The notes under the pieces: generated by a model
Seen by the model: the letters and a program-made list of their open reading frames with translations, nothing else
Databases searched by the model: none
Told to the model about the DNA's origin: nothing
Assembly (NCBI GenBank): GCA_013289665.1
Contig: JABCZN010000001.1
Span: forward strand, 558,001 to 622,000
Length of the DNA: 64,000 nt
Reading direction: 5' to 3'
Source of the DNA: Acidobacteriota bacterium
GTDB lineage: Bacteria; Acidobacteriota; Terriglobia; Acidiferrales; UBA7541
Program-made: the position numbers and the translations under genes
In this document: in pieces, positions 52,959-61,881 of the stretch
Position numbering within the stretch: the first letter of the stretch is position 1
How the letters are laid out: every line of letters starts with the position of its first letter

Positions 52959-54518
52959 ATGGAGCAGTCAACAAATACCAAGGTGAATTGGACCAGCAGG
53001 CGCACGTATGTGGCCGGCGGGCTGATTGCAGCAACGCTTTCGGTGGGCATTCTGATCGGCACGGTGGTTTCCGGGAAGGTTTCCGCCATGCGGTCGTTCT
53101 CGTTCGCGGGCTCTTCGGCCGCGCCGCTAGCCCTGCCAGACCCCATTCCTTCCTCTAACAGTTTTTCGTCCATCGTCAATCGCGTCGAGCCTGCCGTCGT
53201 CAACATCGCCACCACCCAGGTGATGGACCGCAAATCGAAGCGGCATCATGCGGGCGAGGAAGACGACCCCAGCGAAGATTTCTTCTTTCATTTTTTTGAC
53301 GGCCGCCCGGATAACGGCCCCAAGGCGGAACGCAGCCTCGGCTCCGGCGTGATTGTGGATAAGAGCGGGTTTATCCTCACGAACAACCACGTCGTCGAGC
53401 AAGCCACCAAGATTCAGGTGCAGCTCAACGGGGACACTACCAAGTACACCGCCAAAGTTGTGGGCGTGGACGAAGCCACCGACCTTGCGGTTATCAAGAT
53501 TGACGCGGGCAGAGAACTCCCGTACGCGAAGCTCGGCAATTCCGACGGCGTGCAGGTGGGCGATTGGGTGCTGGCGATTGGCAGCCCGTTTGGCCTGAAC
53601 GCCACGGTCACCGCGGGCATCATCAGCGCCAAGGACCGCGCCGGCATCGGCCAGCAGTTTCAGCGCTTCCTGCAGACCGACGCGGCGATTAACCCGGGCA
53701 ATTCCGGCGGGCCCCTGGTGGACATGGCCGGGCAAGTAATCGGCATCAACACCGCCATCATCACCGGCAGCCGCGGCTACGAAGGCGTAGGGTTTGCGAT
53801 GCCGTCTTCGACCGCGATCAGCGTCTACGACCAGCTGGTCAAAAGCGGCCGCGTGACGCGTGGCTCCATTGGCGTCAGCTTCCAGGAAGAACTCGGCACC
53901 AACCACATTACGTTGAAGTCCCTCGGCGCGCCGTACGGCGTAGTGATCGAAGGCGTCGAACCCGGCAGCCCAGCGGAAAAGGCCGGCTTGAAGGGCGGCG
54001 ATGTGATCACCTCGATCAATGGCACAGCGGTGAAGACTGGCAACGACCTGGTGAACCCAATCGCTTCCGCACCCATCGGCAGCAAGGTGAAAATTACTTA
54101 CTACCGCGACAAACAGATGAAGGACACAACCGCGACCGTCGAAGATCGCACCCGCGTTTTCCCGAACACCCAGGGCCGCGTCAGCAGCACTCCGGACGAT
54201 AACGCGCCGGCTGAATTCGGCCTGCACGTCGAGAACCTGACTCCAGTGCGTGCACAGAAGGTCGGGATTGAAGGGCAGAAGGGTGTGGTTGTCAGCGAAA
54301 TCGAACCAGCCAGCTTCGCGGACGATACCGGCTTCCAGCCGGGCGACGTCGTATCGGAAGTGAATGGCATGGCCGTGACTTCGGTGGATGACTACCGCAA
54401 GGCCGTGTCCAAGCTGAAGCCAGGAGAGAACGTTGTGTTCAAGGTCCTGCGCCGCAACGGCGACCGGGTCATGACTATGTTCCTTCCGGGCGTGGTTCCC
54501 GCGGACGCGAAACAATAG
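52959..54518 (+). CDS. HtrA/DegP-family serine protease with two PDZ domains
   Basis: This 519-residue periplasmic protease has an N-terminal membrane anchor or signal (VAGGLIAATLSVGILIGTVV), a trypsin-like domain and two PDZ domains. The catalytic triad is visible: His in ILTNNHVVEQATKIQV, Asp in DEATDLAVIKID and Ser in AAINPGNSGGPLVDMAGQV. The first PDZ has VEPGSPAEKAGLKGGDVITS, the second IEPASFADDTGFQPGDVVSE. Such enzymes degrade or refold misfolded envelope proteins under stress. The two PDZ domains and the length are DegP-like. A peptidoglycan-binding protein gene follows 20 bases later, so they are probably co-transcribed. Confidence 0.95.
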   Translation: MEQSTNTKVNWTSRRTYVAGGLIAATLSVGILIGTVVSGKVSAMRSFSFAGSSAAPLALPDPIPSSNSFSSIVNRVEPAVVNIATTQVMDRKSKRHHAGEEDDPSEDFFFHFFDGRPDNGPKAERSLGSGVIVDKSGFILTNNHVVEQATKIQVQLNGDTTKYTAKVVGVDEATDLAVIKIDAGRELPYAKLGNSDGVQVGDWVLAIGSPFGLNATVTAGIISAKDRAGIGQQFQRFLQTDAAINPGNSGGPLVDMAGQVIGINTAIITGSRGYEGVGFAMPSSTAISVYDQLVKSGRVTRGSIGVSFQEELGTNHITLKSLGAPYGVVIEGVEPGSPAEKAGLKGGDVITSINGTAVKTGNDLVNPIASAPIGSKVKITYYRDKQMKDTTATVEDRTRVFPNTQGRVSSTPDDNAPAEFGLHVENLTPVRAQKVGIEGQKGVVVSEIEPASFADDTGFQPGDVVSEVNGMAVTSVDDYRKAVSKLKPGENVVFKVLRRNGDRVMTMFLPGVVPADAKQ

Positions 54519-54538
54519 ACCGGCACATTCGCCCAGCT

Positions 54539-55063
54539 ATGCATAACCTGCGCAACAACCATCGAATGACACTCCTGATTCTTGCGGCCATGGCCGTGGG
54601 CAGCTTGACGCTGCCCGCGACCGTCGTCGCACAAACCAGCAGTGTGAGCAAAACTGCTCACAAGCCCGCGACGGGCGGTGGGCCCGCCAAGATGGCGACG
54701 GGCACTGGGAAGAAATCGAGCAGATCGGGCAGGAAATCGAGCAGCAGAACGAAGCGCGTGAAGGGGCAGGCAGCGCCCACTGCCGACCGCATCAACGAAA
54801 TTCAAAGCGCCCTGGCAAGCAAGGGCGGGTATACAGGCACACCTTCCGGCAAGTGGGACGACTCCACGGTGGAAGCGATGAAGAAATTCCAAGCTTCTCA
54901 CGGCCTGAATCCCACGGGTAAGTACGATGCCCTTACACTTGAGAAGCTCGGCCTGGGTTCCGAGACGGCCGGCATGGGCGTGCCTACGCCTCCGCCCAAC
55001 TCCTCCAATCGCTTGCTTTCTTCAAAAGTGCAGCGCGACGAAGTAAAGAATGAGCCTGAATGA
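54539..55063 (+). CDS. Secreted peptidoglycan-binding domain protein
   Basis: This protein of about 174 residues has a signal peptide (LLILAAMAVGSLTLPATVVA), a Lys/Ser/Arg-rich linker (about 45-80, including KKSSRSGRKSSSRTKRVK) and a PG_binding_1-type domain (about 80-145). The domain reads INEIQSALASKGGYTGTPSG, KWDDSTVEAMKKFQASHGLN and PTGKYDALTLEKLGLGS. It probably anchors to the cell wall and has no catalytic domain. The ATG at 54539 follows the htrA-type gene by 20 bases; an ATG at 54569 would start directly at the signal peptide and is also plausible. Confidence 0.87.
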   Translation: MHNLRNNHRMTLLILAAMAVGSLTLPATVVAQTSSVSKTAHKPATGGGPAKMATGTGKKSSRSGRKSSSRTKRVKGQAAPTADRINEIQSALASKGGYTGTPSGKWDDSTVEAMKKFQASHGLNPTGKYDALTLEKLGLGSETAGMGVPTPPPNSSNRLLSSKVQRDEVKNEPE

Positions 55064-55134
55064 GCTGTAGTCGCCGACCTTAGGCCGGCCAGCGGAAGTT
55101 CCTGCCTGATTGTTACCTGAGATAATTGAACGAT

Positions 55135-55419
55135 TTATTTCTTACGCTTGCGGCCCAGCGTGGCCACCGACTTCGTGAATTCTTCCAGGATCTCCGTTTT
55201 TACCCTGTTCAGCACGAACTGGCCCTCCCGCTTGCATTCGACGAGCCCCGCTTCCGAGAGAACTTTCAGATGGTGAGAGACCGTGGCGGGGGTCACTCCA
55301 CGCATGTCCACCAGGGCGCAGCAATGAACGCCTTCGTGGGAGGCGATCTGTTCATAGATCTGCAATCTGGTTTTGTCGGCCAGCGCTTTGGATATCTTTT
55401 CAATCTGTGCCAGGTTCAT
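55135..55419 (-). CDS. ArsR-family transcriptional regulator
   Basis: This 94-residue winged helix-turn-helix protein is of the ArsR/SmtB class. The recognition helix region reads DMRGVTPATVSHHLKVLSEA, and the wing GLVECKREGQFVLNR. In place of the metal-binding ELCVCDL motif in helix 3 it has VHCCALVD, with adjacent cysteines (33, 34). It may sense metal, redox change or an electrophile rather than arsenite. It is divergent from an SDR oxidoreductase gene, and the spacer holds a perfect inverted repeat (55499-55520) that should be its operator. Confidence 0.92.
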   Translation of the reverse strand: MNLAQIEKISKALADKTRLQIYEQIASHEGVHCCALVDMRGVTPATVSHHLKVLSEAGLVECKREGQFVLNRVKTEILEEFTKSVATLGRKRKK

Positions 55420-55498
55420 TCTTCAAGTCCTTCCGCCCACAACAGTTTAACGCGCTCCTTGTGACTTTGCCGAATTGGCGATTCGTCTTGTAACCAAC

Positions 55499-55520
55499 CA
55501 GTTAGATGTTCATCTAACTG
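55499..55520. promoter_or_regulatory. Operator for the ArsR-family regulator
   Basis: A perfect 10-2-10 inverted repeat, CAGTTAGATG-TT-CATCTAACTG, lies between the divergent regulator and oxidoreductase genes, 80 bases from the regulator start and 66 from the SDR start. The size and symmetry fit an ArsR-family dimer site controlling both genes. Confidence 0.75.
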
Positions 55521-55585
55521 TCGAAGTTGCAAGAGTCAATTTTGCCCGGGGCGAGGCCCCGAACCTGCATTCAAGAGGAGGATTT

Positions 55586-56335
55586 ATGAAGCGTTTACAA
55601 GGGAAAGTCGCAGTGGTCACGGGAGGGAACAGCGGGATCGGCCTGGCCAGCGCCCAGCGCCTGAAGGAAGAGGGCGCAAAGGTGGCGATCACGGGTCGCA
55701 GCCAGAAGACGCTCGATGAAGCGGTGAAGCTGCTTGGTAACGACATCCTGGCGTTCCAGTCGGACGTCTCCAAGGCCGGCGACATCGAAAAGGTGTATGA
55801 AGCGGTTGCGAAGAAGTTCGGCAAGATCGACATTCTCTTCGCCAATGCTGGGGTTGCCAAATTTGTTCCGGTGACAGCGGTGACCGAAGAGCATTACGAC
55901 GAGTTGTTTGACATCAACTCCAAGGGCGCGTACTTCACCATTCAAAAGGCCCTGCCTTACCTAAACGATGGCGCGTCCATCATCCTGAACACCAGTGTGG
56001 TCAGCCATTTGGGTATCCCGATCGGCTCCGTCTACGCCGCAACAAAAGCCGCTATGCGCTCGCTCACCCGGTCGTTCGCCGGCGCGCTGGCGGAACGCAA
56101 CATCCGCGTCAATGCCGTCGCTCCCGGCCCGATCGAAACTCCGATCTTCGGGCGCACCGGCCTGTCGAAGGAAGAGATGGATGGATTTGCCGCAGACGCA
56201 ATCACCAAGGTGCCAATGAAGCGTTTCGGAAAATCCGAAGAGGTCGCCTCGGCGGTTGCCTTCCTGGCCTCCTCGGATGCTTCCTACATCACCGGCGTCG
56301 AGCTTAGCGTCGACGGCGGGATGGGGCAGATCTAA
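55586..56335 (+). CDS. SDR-family oxidoreductase
   Basis: This 249-residue classical short-chain dehydrogenase has the NAD(P)-binding VVTGGNSGIGLASAQRL motif, the NAG block LFANAGVAKFVP, the catalytic Ser in LNTSVVSHLG, and Tyr/Lys in VYAATKAAMRSLTRSFAG, followed by NIRVNAVAPGPIETPIF and a C-terminal ITGVELSVDGGMGQI. The Arg in AITGRSQKTLDE just after the second strand suggests NADP(H). The ATG at 55586 has GAGGAGG upstream. It probably reduces a small aldehyde or ketone. Its promoter overlaps an ArsR-type operator, so expression is likely induced by the regulator's signal. Confidence 0.93.
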   Translation: MKRLQGKVAVVTGGNSGIGLASAQRLKEEGAKVAITGRSQKTLDEAVKLLGNDILAFQSDVSKAGDIEKVYEAVAKKFGKIDILFANAGVAKFVPVTAVTEEHYDELFDINSKGAYFTIQKALPYLNDGASIILNTSVVSHLGIPIGSVYAATKAAMRSLTRSFAGALAERNIRVNAVAPGPIETPIFGRTGLSKEEMDGFAADAITKVPMKRFGKSEEVASAVAFLASSDASYITGVELSVDGGMGQI

Positions 56336-56392
56336 GGCACGTATAGCTCAGACAACGTTTGATTTTGGAGGACAGTGCGATTAGCGACTGTG

Positions 56393-56434
56393 ATCCTGCG
56401 GGTGGCTTGATCGCGCCCGCAGGATTTCGCTTTT
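56393..56434 (+). terminator. Rho-independent terminator of the SDR gene
   Basis: ATCCTGCGGG (56393-56402) pairs perfectly with CCCGCAGGAT (56416-56425) over a 13-nt loop, and TTCGCTTTT follows. It lies 58 bases past the SDR stop, well before the next gene. Confidence 0.72.
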
Positions 56435-56511
56435 GATTTGCACAGTGTGCAGGCACCTGTTTGACGGCGCGCAGCGCGCGCCGCTAGACTCGATTTTGTC
56501 CAGGAGGTCGT

Positions 56512-58014
56512 ATGGCTACCGCGTCCGCTTCACATGCATACAAAAATTTCATCAACGGGGAATGGGTCGCGCCCCGGAGCGGGAAAACGCTGGAGAACCG
56601 CAATCCGGGCAATACCGATGAATTGATCGGAATCTTTCCGCTCTCATCGCGGGAGGATGTGGATGTGGCCGTTTCCGCGGCCAAAGAAGCTTACAAGACT
56701 TGGCGCCTGATTCCGGCTCCCAAGAGGGCTGAAATTCTTTTTCGCGCCGTGGAACTTCTGGTGAAGCGCAAGGAAGAGTTTTCCCGTGACATGACTCGGG
56801 AGATGGGCAAGGTGCTTGCCGAAACGCGTGGCGACGTTCAGGAAGCCATTGATATGACCTATTACATGGCCGGCGAAGGCCGCCGCCTCTTCGGCCAGAC
56901 CACGCCATCCGAGCTTCCCAATAAATTTGCGATGAGCTTGCGGCAGTCTATCGGCGTTTGCGGCTTGATTACTCCGTGGAATTTTCCGATGGCCATTCCT
57001 GCTTGGAAAATGATGCCGGCGCTCGTCTGCGGCAATACGCTGGTGATCAAGCCGGCGGAAGATACGCCGCTATCTACGTATCACCTGGTTGAAATGCTTT
57101 CGGAAGCGGGGTTGCCCCCGGGGGTCGTTAATCTGGTCGGAGGCGACGGGCCGGACGCGGGAGCGCCCTTGACGAAGCACGCCGATGTGCCTGTGATCAG
57201 CTTTACTGGCTCCACTTCGACTGGCCGGATCATCGCGGAGACTTGCGCGCCAACGTTCAAGCACTACAGCCTGGAAATGGGCGGGAAGAATATCATTCTC
57301 GTGATGGACGACGCGAATCTTGACCTTGCCGTTGATGGCGCGATCTGGGGCGGCTTCGGCACTACCGGACAGCGCTGCACGGCAGCCAGCCGCGTGGGCA
57401 TCCACAAAAGCGTGTACAAGGAATTCGTCGGGCGATTCGTCGAACGCGCCGCCAAACTCAGGGTCGGCAACGGGCTCGATCCTTCGGTCGAGATGGGGCC
57501 ATGCATCAACGAGCAGCAATTACAGACGGTGATGTCCTACGTCGAAATCGGCGTGAAGGAAGGCGCGAAACTTTTGACCGGCGGACATCGCCTGGCCGGC
57601 GGCGAGCTCGCCAAAGGCTGGTTTCACGAGCCGACCGTTTTCGGGGATTGCCAGCCCAAGATGCGCGTGGCGCAGGAAGAGATCTTTGGCCCGGTCGTTT
57701 CCCTGATTCCCATCGATGGCCTGGAGCAGGGAATTGCAGTCGCCAATGGTGTACCGTATGGCCTGTCCGCGTCCATCTACACGCGCGACGTGAACCACGC
57801 CTTTGCCGCCATGCGAGACCTGTACACCGGGATCGTCTACGTCAACGCGCCCACGATCGGCGCGGAGACGCATCTCCCTTTTGGCGGCACCAAGCAGACC
57901 GGCAACGGCCATCGGGAAGCCGCCGTCGCCGCGATCGATTTCTTCACCGAGTGGAAATCCGTGTACATCGATTACTCAGACAAGCTCCAGCGCGCTCAGA
58001 TTGATAACAATTAG
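56512..58014 (+). CDS. Aldehyde dehydrogenase, semialdehyde-dehydrogenase-like
   Basis: This 500-residue ALDH has a full set of family marks: [20 protein letters not shown] (cofactor binding), [17 protein letters not shown], the catalytic Glu in [14 protein letters not shown], the nucleophile Cys in [14 protein letters not shown] and the final [18 protein letters not shown]. Family members with this pattern include succinate-semialdehyde and alpha-ketoglutaric-semialdehyde dehydrogenases, so a semialdehyde is a fair guess. It is a single gene between the SDR terminator and a small toxin-antitoxin remnant. The CAGGAGG before the ATG is a strong ribosome-binding site. Confidence 0.92.
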   Translation: MATASASHAYKNFINGEWVAPRSGKTLENRNPGNTDELIGIFPLSSREDVDVAVSAAKEAYKTWRLIPAPKRAEILFRAVELLVKRKEEFSRDMTREMGKVLAETRGDVQEAIDMTYYMAGEGRRLFGQTTPSELPNKFAMSLRQSIGVCGLITPWNFPMAIPAWKMMPALVCGNTLVIKPAEDTPLSTYHLVEMLSEAGLPPGVVNLVGGDGPDAGAPLTKHADVPVISFTGSTSTGRIIAETCAPTFKHYSLEMGGKNIILVMDDANLDLAVDGAIWGGFGTTGQRCTAASRVGIHKSVYKEFVGRFVERAAKLRVGNGLDPSVEMGPCINEQQLQTVMSYVEIGVKEGAKLLTGGHRLAGGELAKGWFHEPTVFGDCQPKMRVAQEEIFGPVVSLIPIDGLEQGIAVANGVPYGLSASIYTRDVNHAFAAMRDLYTGIVYVNAPTIGAETHLPFGGTKQTGNGHREAAVAAIDFFTEWKSVYIDYSDKLQRAQIDNN

Positions 58015-58062
58015 AAATTTTGCGGTGGGATCTGCGCTTTACTTTTTGCTGGAATGTAAAGC

Positions 58063-58284
58063 ATGGCCAAAGCAACTCTTTCTTCGAAAAACCAGATCAT
58101 CATTCCGCGCGAAGCACGCAAGGCCCTTGGCCTTAAGACGGGTGATAAACTTCTGGTTGTGGCATATGGCAACAAAATCGTTGTCATGGAAAAACCCAAA
58201 TCATACCGGAAAGCAATCGCCGGCATTGGCGGGGGATCATACCCGCCGGATTACCTCAAGAAAGTACGCGACAGTTGGGAGTAG
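58063..58284 (+). CDS. AbrB/MazE-type antitoxin
   Basis: This 73-residue protein has the SpoVT-AbrB (swapped-hairpin) DNA-binding domain: ATLSSKNQIIIPREARKALG then LKTGDKLLVVAYGNKIVVME. The C-terminal tail (YRKAIAGIGGGSYPPDYLK) is the likely toxin-binding part. Antitoxins of this type pair with PIN-domain or MazF toxins. A PIN toxin gene begins inside its 3' end but is broken by a frameshift and an active-site change, so this antitoxin now stands without its original toxin activity. It may still regulate its own promoter. Confidence 0.85.
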   Translation: MAKATLSSKNQIIIPREARKALGLKTGDKLLVVAYGNKIVVMEKPKSYRKAIAGIGGGSYPPDYLKKVRDSWE

Positions 58285-58726
58285 AACGCCTCCGTTCACT
58301 CTTGCGGTCCCACAACATTGTTGCTCTGGGCACGAGCGTTCTCATCTATCAGCTTGAGAAGAACCCGCGGTATTCCCGCTTTCCGACGCGATTTTCGCCT
58401 GGCTTGAACACCCCGGCAATTCGGCCATTACATCGACCCTGTCCATAACGGAATTGCTCGTGCCCGCCCATCGTGACGGTGACGCCCGAAAGTTGCAACA
58501 TTGCCGCGGCTTGCTGACTACATATCCAGTTCTGAACTGGCTGCACCCGGATCTGGTAGTTGCAGATATGGCGGCCCAGTTACGCGCCGAGTATCGACTC
58601 AAGACGCCTGATGCCATTCAAGCAGCCACGGCAATTCAGTCCAAGGTGTCCCTGTTGCCCACAAATGATCCGATTTTTCAGGGTGGGCAGGAATTGAAGA
58701 CACTGGTCCTCGACGAACTCCTTTGA
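58275..58726 (+). pseudogene. Inactivated PIN-domain toxin (frameshift and catalytic Asp to Gly)
   Basis: The frame starting near a TTG at 58275 reads VERLRSLLRSHNIVALGTSV and LIYQLEKNPRY. The first PIN catalytic aspartate should follow as LDTS, but here it is LGTS. About 58375 one base is missing, and the protein then continues in another frame as DAIFAWLEHPGNSAITSTLS, ITELLVPAHRDGDARKL, TPDAIQAATAIQS and LLPTNDPIF to the stop. The remaining acidic residues (E in ITELL, D in TPDAIQ and TNDPIF) are intact. Frame correction alone would not restore activity, because of the Gly. No ATG exists at the expected start. Confidence 0.85.
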
Positions 58727-58732
58727 CGGCAC

Positions 58733-58778
58733 TTGACACTCCGCCTAAAATGGTAACTAGCACTAATAATTGAGTGCT
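58733..58778 (+). promoter_or_regulatory. hrcA promoter region with CIRCE-like inverted repeat
   Basis: TTGACA (58733-58738) is followed by a candidate -10 TAACTA (58754-58759; 15-base spacing, short). AGCACT (58759-58764) and AGTGCT (58773-58778) form an inverted repeat over 8 bases. The arms match the core of CIRCE (TTAGCACTC-N9-GAGTGCTAA) but the spacing between them is three bases shorter. It overlaps the hrcA start region, where autorepression would act. Confidence 0.5.
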
Positions 58779-58781
58779 GCC

Positions 58782-59828
58782 ATGCGCAATCCAGCTCTAC
58801 AAGAACGGCGTAACCGCCAGATTTTGGCGGACTTGGTGCGTACTTACATCGAGACTGGCGAACCCGTGTCTTCCCGCGCCATTTCGAAACGTTTTGAAGA
58901 GTCGCTTAGCACCGCCACGATCCGCAACATCATGGCGGACCTTGAGGACGGCGGGTATCTCTACCAGCCGCATACCTCGGCTGGCCGCGTGCCGACTGCC
59001 GCGGCTTACCGCTTTTTTGCGCAGGAGATCGCTTCGCAGGCGACTCTCACAGTGGAGGATCGGAACTGGATCAACCGTGAAATGAGTGGCGCGAATTCCG
59101 CCGCGGAAATCACCGAGCGCGCGGGACACGTCCTTGCCGAAGTTTCCCGCGGCGTGGGCATCATCGTGTCTCCCCCGTTGCGCCGTGCGGTGCTCGAACA
59201 TGCCCGCATGTGGCTGCTTCCGGACGGCCGCGTTGTGGTCGTCTTGATTTCTCCCGGCGGGAACACGCGGGACAAGGTTTTGCGCCCCAGCCGAGTCTTT
59301 ACCCAGCCGGAGCTGGATGCAACCGCCGAATTTCTAAATCGCAATTATTCCGGCTGGATGCTCGACGCCATTCGTGCCGACTTGCTGCAGAAACTCGCCA
59401 CGGAGCGCGAGCGTTATGAAACCCTGGCCCAGAGTGCCTTGACCCTGTGCGACCCAGCGATTCTTTCCGAGAGTTCCACGCAACAAATCTATGTCGAGGG
59501 CACAGCGCAATTTGTCGGAACCCCGGAATTCGCCGATCAGGACCACTTGCGGGAATTGCTCGCCGCCATAGAGGAAAAGCATCGTCTTGTCTCGGTGCTG
59601 AACGCTTGCATCGAAACGCCGGAGCCCGTTTTCGTTCAGATTGGCATCAAAGAAATCTCCCAGGCCGGGCACAACCTGGCCTTAATTAGCGCCCCCTACT
59701 CGGGTCACGACCAGATACAGGGATCGCTGGGCGTGCTCGGGCCCACGCGTATTGACTACGAACGCGCCATGACCGCGGTCGCGTACGTGGCCCAGCTCTT
59801 CAGCGAGGCTTTGCAGAAGATCGAGTAG
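58782..59828 (+). CDS. hrcA: Heat-inducible transcription repressor HrcA
   Basis: This 348-residue repressor binds CIRCE operators and controls groE/dnaK-type heat-shock genes; GroEL keeps it active. The N-terminal winged helix reads ILADLVRTYIETGEPVSSRA and ATIRNIMADLEDGGYLYQPH, then TSAGRVPTAAAYRFF, the highly conserved junction of the family. The C-terminal half has the GAF-like domain ending IGPT-type RIDYERAMTAVAYVAQLFSEA. ATG 58782 was chosen over a TTG four codons earlier. It heads the group hrcA-grpE-dnaJ, and a CIRCE-like repeat overlaps its promoter. Confidence 0.95.
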   Translation: MRNPALQERRNRQILADLVRTYIETGEPVSSRAISKRFEESLSTATIRNIMADLEDGGYLYQPHTSAGRVPTAAAYRFFAQEIASQATLTVEDRNWINREMSGANSAAEITERAGHVLAEVSRGVGIIVSPPLRRAVLEHARMWLLPDGRVVVVLISPGGNTRDKVLRPSRVFTQPELDATAEFLNRNYSGWMLDAIRADLLQKLATERERYETLAQSALTLCDPAILSESSTQQIYVEGTAQFVGTPEFADQDHLRELLAAIEEKHRLVSVLNACIETPEPVFVQIGIKEISQAGHNLALISAPYSGHDQIQGSLGVLGPTRIDYERAMTAVAYVAQLFSEALQKIE

Positions 59829-59896
59829 CGAATTTCGCCCGGTTGGAGCATTCTGGGAGAAAAGGGTAGGACACAACACTTTTTGAGGATAGATTT

Positions 59897-60466
59897 ATGA
59901 GCGAGCAGGAAATCAAAGTGAACGATACCCATGATGAAGGCCCGGGGCAGCCCGAGGAAGCGCAATCCGCAGACTCTGCCCGGGAGGATTCTCAGGTGAA
60001 GAAACTTTCGGGGGAGCTCGCAGACCTGCAGCAGACGCTGCTGCGGCGCCAGGCCGACTTCGATAATTACCGCAAGCGCATCGAAAAAGAGCGCGCGGAG
60101 GATTCCAGACGATCCACAGCGCGTGTTGTCGAGTCGTTGATCCCCATTGTGGATGGATTTGAGCACGCCCTTGCTGCGCACAAGGAAGATGAATACGCTA
60201 GCTACCGGAGAGGCTTCGAACTCATCTACAAACAACTTCTGGATAATTTGGCCCGGCTGGGTGTGGACCGCGTGGAACCCCTGGGTAGACCTTTTGATCC
60301 CCACATGCACCAAGCCATGGATCGCACGGAAACCACGGAACATGAAGACGGCACTATTTTGGAAGTCTTTCAGCCCGCATACCTGTTTCACGGTCGCGTT
60401 CTGCGGCCGGCACTGGTGCGCGTAGCGGTTCATCCGGGCGGCGCATCCAATAAAGCTGTGAATTAA
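59897..60466 (+). CDS. grpE: Nucleotide exchange factor GrpE
   Basis: This 189-residue co-chaperone releases ADP from DnaK. It has an acidic, disordered N-terminal stretch (about 1-40), a long coiled coil (VKKLSGELADLQQTLLRRQA), the conserved DFDNYRKRIEKERAED block, and the C-terminal beta wing with FDPHMHQAMDRTET and ILEVFQPAYLFHGRVLRPAL. Length and layout are normal. GAGG lies before the ATG. It follows hrcA by 68 bases and precedes dnaJ by 86; dnaK itself is not present between them and lies elsewhere. Confidence 0.95.
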   Translation: MSEQEIKVNDTHDEGPGQPEEAQSADSAREDSQVKKLSGELADLQQTLLRRQADFDNYRKRIEKERAEDSRRSTARVVESLIPIVDGFEHALAAHKEDEYASYRRGFELIYKQLLDNLARLGVDRVEPLGRPFDPHMHQAMDRTETTEHEDGTILEVFQPAYLFHGRVLRPALVRVAVHPGGASNKAVN

Positions 60467-60552
60467 TCGGCTACACACGATCGGGATCAGGGCGCCTCAG
60501 CCGTTGATCCCTGCTACGTTCAAATACAGAGAAGGGAACCAGAGCAGCGAAT

Positions 60553-61698
60553 ATGCCCAAGTCTCACCAGCGCGATTATTACGAAATTCTTGGCGTCACA
60601 AAAACGGCGTCGGTTGAGGAAATCAAGACGGCTTACCGGAAAGCAGCCCTCAAGTGGCACCCCGACCGCAGCCCGGAGAACAAGGAAGAAGCCGAGCACC
60701 GCTTTCGCGAGTGCACCGAGGCCTACGCCGTTCTGAGCGACATTCAGAAGCGGCAGATTTACGACACCTACGGTCATGAAGGCCTTGCCGGCGTCGGCAC
60801 GCAGCCCGATTTCAACGGCACGATTTTTCAGGATTTCCACGATATTTTTGGCGAGTTCTTTGGATTCGAGGACCTGTTTGGGACGGGCGGTGGCCGTCGG
60901 CGCGGCGGGCGTCGCGTCCAGCGCGGTTCTGATTTGCGTTACGATATGACTCTGACTTTTGAAGAAGCTGCGACAGGCATTACTACAAAAATTCGCGTGC
61001 CTCGCCAGGAATATTGCGAAACCTGCAGCGGCACGGGGGCAAAAAAGGGCACCGGCATTGCGGCTTGCCAGGCATGCGGTGGCCGCGGCCAGATTGTCTA
61101 TCAACAGGGATTCTTCACCATCAATCGCACTTGCCCCTCATGCCAGGGCGCGGGACAGATCGTGAAGGAACGCTGCCCCGACTGCAAGGGGCAGGGGCGA
61201 ATTGACCGCGAGCGCACGATCGAACTGAGGATTCCGCCGGGGGTGGATACGGGGACGCGGCTTCGCGTGCAGGGTGAAGGCGAGCCCGGCCCCAATGGCG
61301 GGTCAGCGGGCGATCTTTACGTAGTTCTGGAAGTGAAGGAGCACGCCTTTTTCGAGCGGCGCGGCGCCGATCTTTATTGCACGATTCCACTCAGCGTTTC
61401 GCAGGCTTCGCTGGGCACGGATCTCCAGGTTCCAGGCCTTGCCGGAGAAGAACGCCTGAAAGTGCCCGAAGGAACGCAGAGCGGCGCGGTGTTCCGTATT
61501 AAGGGCAAGGGTTTGCCCGACCCGCATGGTGGTGGCCGTGGCGACCTTTACTATCACGTGCGTGTGCTGACGCCGACGAAACTGACGCGCGAGCAGCGCA
61601 AGATCATGGAACAGCTTGATGCAACACTGAAAATGGATAACCATCCTGCCGACCGCAACTCAACCCTCTTTGACAAAGTAAAAGACATCTTCGGCTAG
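60553..61698 (+). CDS. dnaJ: Molecular chaperone DnaJ
   Basis: This 381-residue Hsp40 stimulates DnaK's ATPase and delivers unfolded clients. The J domain (about 5-70) contains the HPD motif in [20 protein letters not shown] Gly/Phe-rich segment follows ([19 protein letters not shown]), with a Gly/Arg stretch ([14 protein letters not shown]). The zinc domain has four CxxCxGxG-type motifs: [24 protein letters not shown] and CPDCKGQG. The C-terminal substrate domains read [14 protein letters not shown] and [19 protein letters not shown]. It is a type I DnaJ of normal length and ends the hrcA-grpE-dnaJ group. Confidence 0.96.
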   Translation: MPKSHQRDYYEILGVTKTASVEEIKTAYRKAALKWHPDRSPENKEEAEHRFRECTEAYAVLSDIQKRQIYDTYGHEGLAGVGTQPDFNGTIFQDFHDIFGEFFGFEDLFGTGGGRRRGGRRVQRGSDLRYDMTLTFEEAATGITTKIRVPRQEYCETCSGTGAKKGTGIAACQACGGRGQIVYQQGFFTINRTCPSCQGAGQIVKERCPDCKGQGRIDRERTIELRIPPGVDTGTRLRVQGEGEPGPNGGSAGDLYVVLEVKEHAFFERRGADLYCTIPLSVSQASLGTDLQVPGLAGEERLKVPEGTQSGAVFRIKGKGLPDPHGGGRGDLYYHVRVLTPTKLTREQRKIMEQLDATLKMDNHPADRNSTLFDKVKDIFG

Positions 61699-61881
61699 TT
61701 TGAGTGGGGGCCGACCCGGCCCGCCCGCTTTAGCGGAGTAAGCCCTGGCATCGAATTTTCAATTGGTCACAGGGTTTGATAACTCGAAAGCGGGCGCTTC
61801 GTTCCCGCACTCAATAAGCCCTCGCGCGGTGCACGCAATCCGCTCCGTCGCTCCCGGGCGTTTCATGGGAAGATAGCCTTC

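Noticed and set aside
58275..58726. Programmed frameshift in the PIN toxin
   Set aside because: No slippery heptamer with a downstream stimulator was seen and the catalytic Asp is also replaced by Gly, so simple decay is the better reading.
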